Assembly (NCBI GenBank): GCA_963920705.1
Contig: OY987233.1
Coordinates: 9,535,459-9,599,458, forward strand
Direction: 5' to 3'
DNA from: Odiellus spinosus
Lineage: Eukaryota; Arthropoda; Arachnida; Opiliones; Phalangiidae
DNA length: 64,000 nucleotides
The notes beneath the pieces were generated by a model. That model saw only the letters and a program-made list of their open reading frames with translations. It searched no databases and was not told the origin of the DNA. The stretch's first letter is position 1. Every line of letters begins with the position of its first letter. Made by a program: the position numbers and the translations under genes. Positions 33,401 through 45,200 of this stretch are shown piece after piece.

Positions 33401-36400
33401 TTCATCCCGACTCACAGGCAAGTAGAAAGACCATCTTAACTATATATTTTATTGCCTCTCTTGAATTTACGTTTTGATGACGTTTCTCACGAGAGAGAAA
33501 TAAAAAATAACGAGACCCCTTCCCGCGAGCCTCGCGAGGACGCGGGCACCGAGACCCAAAAGGTTGGCGGCCTAATAAGATGAACCCCATCTCATAGAAG
33601 GGGGTTAGGCTTAGCTTTTGATCATTTTGTATGAATTCCTGGTACGACTAAGGCCAAATAAATAGTTTTTTGAAACTTTCCTGTCAGTACAATTTATTCG
33701 GAGGCAATCCGAAGAAAACTACGCAAGGCGAGTTCATAGTTGACGGTGATATTGCCATTCCGAAAGAAGATGAGGATGATAAAGAAGATAATGAGTTGGC
33801 ACCGCGTAAAGCAACTGATAACCTGATTGTTCTCTGGCCTCAACATATGGTTGTATACGAATTCCACAATTGTAAGTTTTTTCATTAACTCCAAATGGAA
33901 AGATCGTTAAAAACTATTCAAAATTTATATATATGTATATAGACGTATTTTGTGACGTGATAAGGCCGATTTCGCGCGGTCTTTTTCTTGAAAGTACTTT
34001 AAGTTTCTTCTGACCAAGTTAACCCTTGGGCTGTTTTATAAAATGGGGGCAGCCTAGGATTAAATCGTTACACGTGATGAAAAATGTCTTATTATTTAAC
34101 TTTCTCAGCCGTCACACCCAAACTAAGAAGTCTAATCGAAGAAGCTATTGAACATTGGAGAGATAACACTTGTTTGAGATTTGAAAAACGAACAACTAAA
34201 CATTGGCCTTTTTGGTATATAAAATTTAGGCACGATATGGAAGGGTATGTACACAATCTTACACCATTTTTACGCGTCCAAACATTTTTCTACGCTCTCT
34301 TCCGGAATTGTTGTTATTCGGAGACTGAGGCAAGTGTTTGGGACGTGAGAATTAAGCCTTTCCAGTAGCGTATCTTAAAGGTCCTATCTGCTCTAGAGTT
34401 TGCCCCTTTAAAATGATCTTCCCTTACGCACACAGCCTAGCTTTGACTGTACAAATTGTTATGGTCACCGTCGTCTGCTAGACGAGAAAATTGCTGCGGT
34501 CCCCCTAGCATTTGTTAATCGATTTGAAACGGTAAAATCAAACCGATATTCAAATCGCAAGGAATCGTACACGCGTTATCTTTATAAATCGATTTATCGT
34601 AGCTTCATCTATCAATTGTTGAAACCGAATCGGTATGAAACTGGTTCCCGAAGCAGTTTCGAGAAATCGAATCAAATCCATTCGAGAACGGAACGTTTTG
34701 AAACGGTTTAAATCGATTCCAAGGCCTAGTATGAACGCAGCTAATAAGTCGACTTTATTAAAAATAGCTTAATATGCAAGGAAAATATTCCGTAAGTTTG
34801 CTAAGCTAGAAATGAGGGCGACTTTAAAGGAGATTGCATAAAACCTTTTCTTGCAAAACAAGTTTTCGTCTTATTGAGTTTTAACGTTGCTAGTGTATGG
34901 GCTCATTTATATTCTTGTAAATTCTTATATCTATATTTTCAGATGTTGGTCTATGGTTGGCAATGTGGTTTTTACGCTAAGAGGGCAAGAAGTTTCAATC
35001 GGCAATGGATGCGAATACGTATGTATAAAAGATCGATTAAAATCGATGTAAAATATAATATAATCAAATACCCCTAATCGCAATAGAAAGATACAATAAT
35101 ACATGAAATCGGACATGCCATTGGTTTTTTCCACGAACAATCGAGAAGTGACAGGGATAATTACAACGTTTTATTGGAAGAAAATATCGATCAAGGGATG
35201 CAACCACAATTTGCCAAATCACGTGATAAATCTTTTAATGTCCCATACGATATCAAATCCGTCATGCAATACGATTCCATGGTAAGCCTATCTCAATAAT
35301 TAAAAGTCCTTGATCTTGTTAAGAGGACTATAATAAATAAATTCAATTTTATCGATTCCATATCGTTTAAATAAGCTTAATCCATTAAGTAAGAAAAATT
35401 ATAAAAAAATTTAAACTAGAAATAAATTTAAAACCTACCCGAAAAACAGGCTTAGCTGGATTCATGGAGATCCTGAATTTCTTCGAATTGAAGGGTCAGC
35501 GACCAATAAGCGTAGGCCAGTAAGTAAGGCGAGATCTCCGTGAGACTTCCAATAAAATTCGATTGATCGCTGGCACATCAATGCGAAGAAATTCAGGATC
35601 TACATGAATCCAGCTAATCCTATTTTCCAAGGAAGTTTTCTATTTGTTTGTAATTTTTGTTACGGTTGGACTAGACGTATTTAAACGATAAAGAATCGCC
35701 AATAAATCACTTGGTTGCATTCTCTCTTTAATAAATTTCCCTAACATTTAATTTCATCACCATGGTCGAGAAGTTTTGTGTAAAACATTCATTAGGAAAA
35801 AATTATAGAAAGTTGAGCCATTGTTTTATAAATGCTAATAGAATTACGGTTGAGTTATAATTAAGTAAGTTTTAAATTTACTTCTAGTTTAATATTCGAT
35901 TGTAATTTTTGTTTCCTGTTGGATTAGGTTTATTTAAACGATAAGGAATCGATAAAAAAAATCACTTATTAGGCTGCATTCTCCCTTTAATAGTATTTAA
36001 AAATATTCGCAGGCTTTCAGTTCCCGACCATTTGAGAAAAACACGTTAGTGACGAAAAACGTTCATGATCAAAGATTGATGGGAAAATACAACGGGTTGA
36101 GTTTCAGGGATCGAAAGATCGCTAACATGTTGTACAGTTGCGGAGATAAATGTTCCAACAAAAGAGATGTTCAATGTCAAAATCAAGGTTATCTGAAACC
36201 TTTTCGAGATCAACCGGAAAATTGCACTTGCGATTGTCCAACTGGAACTAGCGGCGATTTATGCGAAAACGTCACTGGCGAATATTACGGTATTACGACA
36301 CCCACAAAATTATGTAACAAGACTTAAGGTTAAAGGGATACTTGGAGCTAAAAATGGAACAGATTAGCCGCGTTCGTACTAGGTCTTGGAATAGATTTAA

Positions 36401-38189
36401 ACCGTTTCAAAACGTTTTCCTAGAGTCGTATCAACGGGAAACCGTCTTTTATCGAATCGATTTGATTTGATTTCTCGAAAACTGCTTCGGGAAGCTTTTT
36501 CGTACCGATTGGGTTTCAATAACCGATAGATGAAGATTCGATAAATCGATTTTTAAAGATAACGCGTGAACGGTTGACGCTTAAAACGATTCCTGGCGAG
36601 CAATTTGAATATCGGATTGATTTTACTATTTCAAATCGATTAAGAAAGGCTTTTTTGAATTTATTTTCAGAATCACCATGCCAAAAACGTATTTCAAACA
36701 ATTTTTAGACACGTTTTTGGTGTTTAAATTAATTTCTAGAGTTTGGTAAAATTTGAATATAAGTAAATATGAATTTGGGCCAATCATATTAATTCAACCT
36801 TCAACAGTAATGTGGTTACAAACATTATAAGAATGGGTCGGTATTTGATGGCCAAGGTCTTAGGCATAAAATATCGGCCTATTCTTTTAATTAATGTTGA
36901 GACAAGACCTTACAAGCGCTGTTGAAGGCTGAAATAATATGATTGGTCCGAATTTATATTTAATTTTATTCAAATTTTCCAAAGAAATTAATTTTAAACA
37001 CCAAAAACGTGTCTAAAAATTGCTTAAAAATTCTGGAATACGTTTTTTGGCACGGTGATTACGAAAATAAACTCAAAAGGTGTTCCATTTTTAGCTCCAA
37101 GTTTCAAATAAATTAATAAAAGGTTTAGAATATATGAATAACAAAAACTGGCGTTCATAAGCGTCTTCTAACAGGGCAGGCTGCTTGTTAAGACTAAGTT
37201 TCTTCAATATTTATTCTTTAGGGGAACCAATTTGTGGTCAAAACATCACCGAACCACAAATAATTGAAACTCCAAATTACCCTAATAGATTGGAACCTTA
37301 CCAAGATTGCACTTGGTGGATTCAAGTACAAAAATTAATTACTAATTAATGTGAAATTGTTAATTTCTGCTTAATTTTTCACCTTGTTTAAGGCGCCAGT
37401 GGGTCAAAGGGTACGAGTCGAATTTATGGACTTTAGTTTCGATCGAAGACTTAATCTAACTGGACATCCATTGGATGGATTGTGCGTTTTTGAAAGGGTT
37501 GAAATCAGAACTGAAGATCGTTATAGAGGTGATATGTAAGTTCAGATGAAATACAACCCTAAAACCCGCGAAATATTCACAGGTAAATCAGACTTCAATT
37601 TTACAACAAGGAATATTACGCGATAGGTACGTGGTTCTGAAAGTTTCGTCGTCAGAGCTTTCGTCCGAGGAGAGAGGGAAAAAATCCAAAAAAATTCTAA
37701 ACTGTCGAGATACGGAATTCGAAATTGCCCTCTCTAGCGGTTGAGATTGGAACTAAGTAAGCTAATATAGCGCCGAACTTTCAAGACGTTTACGGAGGTG
37801 AAAATGTATCGATTTAGAACGACTCTCTGTCGCGAAACGAAGGAGCGTGTCTCGCCCGGCCGTCGCGATTTCGAGTCTAATTTACTCTAGAAAGAATATA
37901 CCGGGGCGGCTTTCCCTACAAATTTCGGAATATTTAGGGTGAAAATCGGACTCATTTCATTGCCACCCGCAGTATGTAGTCTTATAAACTTGAAGGATGA
38001 TTTACTTGTGGTTTCAGGTTAAATAAAATCTGTTCTATAATTTCCTTCTGGTATTTATATAGGTATTGCGCTGAAGACATAAAAAAGGGTACCGTCATGA
38101 ATTCACAAACGGAAGAATTCATCATATTAATTTTTGCCAATAAATATAAAGTGGGTAGAGGTTTAAGCGCTAATGTAACATTTGTATGA
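30455..38189 (+). CDS. Astacin-EGF-CUB metalloprotease
   Basis: Thirteen in-phase exons: 32065-32139, 32301-32348, 32443-32490, 33157-33234, 33302-33355, 33688-33871, 34109-34244, 34943-35018, 35087-35281, 36013-36289, 37222-37325, 37393-37535, 38063-38189 (514 residues). A candidate signal-peptide exon at 30455-30529 (MFWSIIIFISFDLWV) fits in phase but is tentative. After an acidic propeptide, the astacin domain shows NTCLRFEKR, GCWSMVGNVV, the zinc motif HEIGHAIGFFHEQSRSDRD and the Met-turn SVMQYDSM, all intact. An EGF-like module (CQNQGYLKP to CTCDCPTGTSGDLCE) and one CUB domain (CGQNITEPQI to NVTFV) follow. Such enzymes are secreted zymogens used in hatching, digestion or matrix processing. 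Introns hold three MITE-A copies, fold-back B and fold-back C. Confidence 0.88.
31310..31965. repeat. Tandem repeat of about 175 bp, four copies
   Basis: Each unit contains TTTCTAATGGTGCAATCAGT, AGATCGTAGAGAAA, TTACGGTCATTTTAAGATAG and TTTGCTAGATTTCTATCA. Copies start near 31318, 31492, 31668 and 31846, the last shortened. The core GATCGTAGAGAAAAGTTACG also occurs once, alone, at about 38960. Confidence 0.85.
32504..32790 (+). mobile_element. MITE-A copy in an astacin intron
   Basis: From AAGCTGCGTTCATACTAGGC to ACTAGTGTGACCGTAG, starting 14 bp after the donor at 32490. It lies in the intron between the third and fourth propeptide exons. Confidence 0.82.
34492..34742 (-). mobile_element. MITE-A copy in the astacin catalytic-domain intron
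   Basis: Inverted orientation, ending GGCCTAGTATGAACGCAGCT, with some internal shortening. It lies between the exons encoding NTCLRF and GCWSMVG. A TTAAAGGTCCTATCTGCTCT repeat stub precedes it at about 34374. Confidence 0.8.
35334..35998. mobile_element. Composite of fold-back C and the 130-bp companion repeat
   Basis: A fold-back C copy (about 35334-35735) runs into the 130-bp repeat that starts TTCCCTAACATTTAATTTCA (35735-35870). A second fold-back C right arm follows, ending CTGCATTCTCCCTTTAA (35870-35998). The block fills the intron before the astacin exon at 36013, leaving 14 bp to the acceptor. Confidence 0.72.
36341..37101. mobile_element. Fold-back B, full copy with nested MITE-A
   Basis: Outer ends CTTGGAGCTAAAAATGGAAC and its inverted match at 37081-37101 delimit a palindromic element. 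Arms run through ACGTATTTC, GACACGTTTTTGG and CAATCATATTAATTCA to a short centre with TTAATGTTGAGACAAGAC. MITE-A (36366-36650) is inserted 25 bp inside the left arm; its counterpart is missing from the right arm. The element lies in the intron between the EGF and CUB exons of the astacin gene. Confidence 0.82.
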
Positions 38190-39256
38190 ATTTGTATCAA
38201 TATTGAATGACTTGCAAAAATAATAAAAACTTCATAAATATTACTGTTAGTCGTGAGATCATAAATGTTTGCGTAAAATCACTTAGAAACCTTCCTTGCG
38301 TGTCAAATAATAATTAAATGAATGTTGGGTTTATCCGTAAGATAAACGTTTCAAGTTTTATCTATTTAATGTAAGAATGGAACCTAAAAAGTGAATTTTT
38401 ATCGATTCCTTATCGTTTAAATAGGCCTAATCCACCAGTAAAGAGATCGAAAAATTGGCTTAGTATTTGGGTGCTTGGGCATTTGGGCACTTTGTGGTGC
38501 GAGCGACAGTGCTCGTCTGTGTGTTTTAATAGATTCGATCGCCGTTTTATACGCTATGTAAAAAAAAAATCAACAGACAAAATATTCTTCACTGCTAAAA
38601 AACCGAGGGGGCAGACACTCGCGAGCTCAGGTGTACAAAATGTTTGAACTCTTTGAACTATCAAAGTTCATAAGAGTTCGGACTCAATGCACTGTCAAAG
38701 CTGAACTCAGGTATACAGCGAATAAGACTCTTTGAACTATCAAAGTTCATAAGAGTTCGGACTCAATGCACTGTCAAAGCTGAACTCAGGTATACAGCGA
38801 ATAAGAGAGTGTCGGACCCCTCGTAAAAAAGTATAAAAGGACGGAGCAGGGAAGAGTTCATTTTCCAGGGTACAGCACCCCCAAAACATTTTTTTTTCCT
38901 TAATCTAACGTTATTAATAAACAACTAAAATTATTGGAGTTCAAAGAAAGCCTAAGGTGATCGTAGAGAAAAGTTACGGTCATTTTAATATGGATTAAGT
39001 GTGATACACCTTGAGTAATTGAAACTATGGGGTACTGTCATACTTAAAATATCTACTTAATACTATTTATAATCAATTCGTTTCATAGTCATACATATCC
39101 GATGACACTACACACTTCCAGTAAATTCTTATCGGAAAAGGAACTGAAGGTTCCGGTTTTTGAGAAACCAGGAAAACAACGAAATAAAACGAGGCGCAGT
39201 AAATAATTTTCACTTTCTCTGATAGTTTACTGAACAATTATTATTATAAGGTCGCT
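38190..39256. other. Intergenic region with repeat stubs
   Basis: Holds a fold-back C fragment (about 38376-38446), a fold-back element at 38604-38823, and the isolated core of the 175-bp repeat at about 38956-38985. The rest is unique. The promoter of the GH18 gene is presumably at its right end. Confidence 0.5.
38604..38823. mobile_element. Fold-back E with a 79-bp internal duplication
   Basis: Inverted ends CGAGGGGGCAGACACTC (38604) and GAGTGTCGGACCCCTCG (38807-38823) enclose two tandem 79-bp copies (38648-38726, 38727-38805), each carrying ACTCTTTGAACTATCAAAGT and its own internal dyads. No coding sequence. Only this copy is seen in the window. Confidence 0.6.
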
Positions 39257-42200
39257 ATGCAAAACATGGAGTTGACATTTCGAGAAATTCTGAGCATTTT
39301 GATATTTTTGGCCCAATTAATAAGTAATTGCTCAGAGGCTAACAGAGGTAAGTTAATTTTTCTTCATCATTATTTGGATAAACCCTATATCCTTAGGAGA
39401 TTACAATTAATTTCAAACATTCTTATCTATGTCGCTGATAAATCTGTTCAAAAATTGGAATACGTATCATGGGTATAATTGATTATAATTGTTACTTGCT
39501 TGGGTTTAATCGATCGAATCATTACTCAATAGGTTTTAGTCCATCTAATCATTACTCAACAGCTTTTACTCAATCTAATCATTACTCAATCGATTTAAGC
39601 GATCTAATCGTTACTCAATCGATCTAATCGTTACTCAATCGATCTAATCGTTACTCAATCGATCTAATCGTTACTTAATCGATCTAATCGTTACTTAATC
39701 GATCTAATCGTTACTTAATCGATCTAATCGTTACTTAATCGATCTAATCGTTACTTAATCGATCTAATCGTTACTTAATCGATCTAATCGTTACTTAATA
39801 GATCTAATCGTTTCTTAATCGATCTAATCGTTTCTTAATCGATCTAATCGTTACTTAATCGATCTAATCGTTACTTAATCGATCTAAACATTACTCAATC
39901 GTTTTATGTTAAATCTAATCATTATTCTATCGGTTTTAAAATATGTCATCATTACCTCATCGATGTTAATAGATCTAACCATTACTTAATCCATACTTAT
40001 CGATATAAACATTACTTAATCGATGCTAATCGATATAAACATTACTTAATCGATGCTAATCGATATAAACATTACTTAATCGATGCTAATCGATATAAAC
40101 ATTACTTAATCGATGCTAATCGATATAAACATTACTTAATCGATGCTAATCGATATAAACATTACTTAATCGATGGTAATCGACCTAAACATTACTTAAT
40201 CGATGGTAATCGACCTAAACATTACTTAATCGATGGTAATCGATTTAAACATTACTTAATCGATGGTAATCGATTTAAACATTACTTAATCGATGGTAAT
40301 CGATTTAAACATTACTTAATCGATGGTAATCGATTTAAACATTACTTAATCGATGGTAATCCATCTAAACATTATTTTAGTTGACGATAATCGATCAAAT
40401 CATTACTCAATCGATGATAATCGATCTAATTTTTACTCAATTTTTTTTTTATCAATCTAATCGTTAATCAATCGAATTTAATCGATCTAATCTTTACTAA
40501 ATAAAAAATATCTTTTATTTCAGACCCAAGATTGACCTGTTACTACTTTTCATGGAAGAGATACACCGTGAATCCGATGGCTTATTTCCCTCATGACATT
40601 CCCACTCAATTATGCGACGAAATTGTTTATTATCGAGCGGAACTCAATGAAACTACTTACACCATAGAACCAGCTGACAAACACGCTGATATTAATGAAG
40701 GTTAGCCCTAAAAATTACTTAATTATCTAAAAAAAGTCATTGTTTATGGTTTTAACGTCACAGGCGATATGCTCAAGGTGACTGACTTAGCATCTCCTAA
40801 ACGCAAAGTTATGTTGGCTATCGGTGGATATCGTAAATCTTTGGATGGATTTTCTAATCTAAACTCGCCGACTAACAGAGAAATATTTATCAACAGTACT
40901 GTGGAGTTTTTAAAAAAGTATAATTTTCGAGGTCTCGTTATCGATTGGATCGATCCAAACAATGAGCGGAGTGAAATCTCCGTTAACGATAAAACTACCT
41001 ACGTCCTTCTAGTTAAAGTAAGTTTTAAATAAAGTCTTATCACTTTATTACATAAAAAACAACCCCGTAGCTTAATACTATCAGCAAAGGTCCGGAAAAA
41101 TGGTTCTCCAGCATTTAACAAATGTGAGGATAGGACGAAAACTTCAAGAAACCTCACTAAGACATTCTTTATAAGATTCGTAAATTTTTAAAACCAGTAA
41201 AGAGCATTTTTCTGTCTTAACTCAAAACGTTTTAGTTTGGACAAAATCGGGAATAATTGGCTGGAAGTTATCTTACTTTTGACAACATAAACTAAACTTA
41301 AATACCATATTGTTAACTTAAGACACCACTGCCAAACTTAGCCATCCCAATAACCCTCAAAAACTGGGCATAATTTTTACTCAAAAGCCAAGGCTTAAAA
41401 ATGACCTAACGAGAAATTTAAGGAACGTTCATCAAATTGGTTAACTGATTCAATTCACAGTAAATGTATTCGTTATATTTCGAATAACAGAATCTTTGAT
41501 TCCATTTCCACGCTTTCTGAGATTTGGGCATCTCAGAGCCTTAACTCTATTGACCCTTTTTCGTAACCATGATATTTAATTATCTTGCCAAAGCGGCTAT
41601 TTTCATTAGATAAGTCATTCTTAAAAAAATAACATAAACTTACATTAGCCTTCTTCATTATGGTATATGGATCCTCATAAGCCTTTGTCATCTTGCTACA
41701 ACCGAACCAGTTGAATGAATATCCCAATCCCAAGAGGAAGACACGTTTCGTTAAATTAAGCTAGTCACGATTAACACTTGAGTTCTTATGCTTAACAACG
41801 CGTTAGTCAACACTTCTAATCAACACTTTACGAACTTAATTAAATACGAACCATAAATTCTCATTAAGAACGAATTTTCCACACTTTGCACCACACCTCG
41901 AGCTCTTTTTCTATGATTTTGTTTATCCAACTCGAGTTATTTACCTAATTTAATCCAAACTATCAAGTTAAAGGGGTTTCGTTGCTACTCCGTGCTCATC
42001 AAGTGGTTATATTTGCGTATTTATATCAGGACTCCACAAAGTGTGATGGTTTTCAAATCGCCCAAGGCTTAACCGATCTCTCGCTTTTTCATAATGTATA
42101 AAGCTGTATTCAATACTCCCTCTTCAACGCCTGATGCGTTCAAAACTATCACTACTCTCAATCGGACTCCCCCACTCAATACTACTTCAGACATTGTATT

Positions 42201-45200
42201 ATCCACAACAACCACATCTAGTACCCAATCTACTGGCTTGGACTCTCTTTCTCCGCTTTCAAGTGATGATCTACCCGCTCCAATTAACGCTGATCACTCT
42301 AGTCAACCAACAACCCCCCTAACTTTGGATCCGCTACCTATCCTCAAGATTTCTAAACGGTCAAAATCTTCTCGCCTATCCTGTACCACTCGATCTCGTG
42401 TCTCAGTCACCTCACAAAAGCGCAAAACTATCAAAAGTAAACTTACACCTATTACTAAATCTACCACCCTGATCTCTTCTAGCTGCTCAGTCTGTACCAA
42501 GGATGTCCTAAAAGAGCACAAGGCCCTTCTCTGTGAACTTTGTGATCTCTGGTGTCACGCTATCTGCGTTAAAGTCTCTGATGAATTATACTCAGCCCAC
42601 GTCAAGTCGGGGTCTGAAAATTTCGTTTTTTCTGCACGGAGTGTCGTGACACCGGCTCTTCACTACTCGCTTCAATCTCGAAGCTCTCTGATAACCTTTC
42701 TATGCAAAATGAACAGCTCACTACCATCTCTAATACTTCAATGAAACTTGAGACTTCACTAGAAGCTCTTAACCTTCAAACTGCAGCCCACTCTGATCTC
42801 TTATCCGCGATGAATACAAAAGTTCCTATAGACGATCTCTACGACAAATTTGAAGCCCAAAGTAAGGCTATCGCTGCCCATAGTAAGGCCCTGGAAGACA
42901 TTATGCTCACCCATAAGACTTATAGTCTGGAACTGGTAGCGTTGCGTCAACAAGTAACTGAACCAGTCTTTCTTCCTACTATTACCGCCAGTTTAGCGGA
43001 ACTTCAAACGAAATTACTGTCTCAAAATGAAGCTCTTTCCTCCCACGCCACGTGTTCTGCTCTACCCAATGACGTAGTAGAGTCCCTTAAAAATAATTAT
43101 AATTCTCTTACCTCTAAAGTTGATTCTCAGGCAAAAATAATCTCACATCTCGAAGAGCAACACTCTATTATTTCTCACCCATCCTCGGACAACAACACTA
43201 TCCTCTCCAACCACAATCCCCCTTCGCTAAACCGTATATTTGATGAACGTTTTGAGATCAACGAACGTAAATTTAATGCAATCATTTTCAATGTTTTTGA
43301 CGACGACAATCCAGGAGAAGATGCGAAATGGATCTTCGAAATCCTTCAATCCATAGGTTTCTCCTTCTCTGACTGCCAGAAACTCCAAATCGACCGCTTG
43401 GGCAAATTTCGCCCAGACGACGGTAAATACCGACCTCTTCGTATTAAATTCACCAAAGTGTCACATCGTCAACTCTTTGTTAAAAGAGCCTCTGAGCTCC
43501 GCCGTGATCCCTCAGACAGGTTTGACTTTCCTGTTGCCCCTGACCGTACTGTCCAACAGCGCAATACACGTCGACTATTACTAGACGAACTCCGCCGTAG
43601 GCGTGCTAACGGTGAATCTAATCTTTTCATTAAACAGGGTGTTATATCTACGCGCTCTAGCCCACCCTCTGACACTCAAAATTGTGCTTTTGACACTACC
43701 CTCCCTCCGCAAAACCACTATGTAGACTTTAACGACGACTACTCTACTTCCTCGCAAACACACCCAAAACTGTTGCTCAAACCATCAACCACAGCGTCTG
43801 CTCATGCTCAACCTCAACAGCCAATCACGACAGTTTTTCTTCCACCGTTTCATCTACAGCAAGCAGTCTCTCACTCATCCTCAAAAAACTTCTAAAAGAC
43901 AAAACTCCACCAACCATGCAAAACCATATCACTCACTCCACCGTCTCTACTCTCAATTGGTCCCCAAACTTCTACGCTACCCCCTTCGTTCCCACCCCAA
44001 CCACCTACCTCCATAGCCTTGACCTTATCCTGCCTAAAATAGTAGTTCCATCCTATTCCAACACTGCTCACCCCCAAAGTTCCCGTGGTCTACTTACTAA
44101 CGCGCACAGTCTCAGCCATTCCACCAAGTTCCCAGAACTCAACAATTTGGTGAAACATTACGCCCCGCTTTTTGCCGCAATTACTGAAACCTGGTGGACT
44201 GTTGAATATTCGACTTGTGAATTCTTCATTCAAGACTACACTATTTATCGATGTGATCGTGAGAACATTGTAGGCGGTGGTGTGGCACTTTATGTGTCTG
44301 ACATGTGCCCCTCGCGTCAGCTCTATCCACTAGATTATGGTTTTAGCCCCGATTGGACTGACTACATTGGTTTGGACACACTAACTGTCCTTGTTATTCT
44401 TAGAAACTCTATAATTATAATAGGTCTAATTTATCGTTCCCCATCCTACGACAACCATACTCAATTAACAGACTACCTATGTGCCTTAACTAAATATTGT
44501 GATAGCAACAAAATACTACTGTTATTGTTGGGTGACTTTAACTACCCCAAAATTGATTGGTTAGATTACTCCTACCGTACAGGAGCCTGTCCCCAAACTA
44601 GGAGCTTTCTAGACACTGTAACGCGAGTTAATCTTTCCCAATTCATTTCTTTTCCTACCCGTAGTGGAGGATTAAACACTGTTGATAATACTCTGGACCT
44701 CATATTGAGCACTGACCCAAATTTAGTATTCAACCCCTCCCCACTGCCACCCCTGGGGTCTAGTGACCATTGCACTGTACTTTTCTCTGTCAACCTCCCT
44801 AACTCTCCAACTTCCCACAGACCAATACTTAATTTCTTCAAGGGTGACTATACCGCATTTGCTTCGTACCTCGAAGTAGTATCTTGGGACACCTTGTTCC
44901 AGACTACCTGCCCTGATACCTTGTGGTACTATTTCCAAACAGTCATAAATTTAGGTATTAGTGCTTTCGTCCCATACCGTAACCCTAGTAAATTTAAAAT
45001 TACCAATCCGCGTACTGTACGCTCTCGAACTATGAAATCTCGAGCCTGGCGTAAACTATCCGGTTCTAAAAAGCGCCATGCTTCCCAACGAACCATTTCC
45101 AAAAACTTAGATAGTTATCGCCAGGCGCGAAACGCCCATACTAAACATATACGCAATTTAAAACGCAACGCGGAAAGCAACCTAGTTAAACAAATATCTT

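Noticed and set aside
39500-40490. CRISPR-like arrays
   Set aside because: Units are contiguous without unique spacers, and the window is a eukaryotic intron. The same holds for the arrays at 9245, 49147, 52150 and 58890.
44572-44938. Reverse-strand ORFs within the LINE
   Set aside because: They lie opposite the endonuclease-RT frame with no family resemblance.
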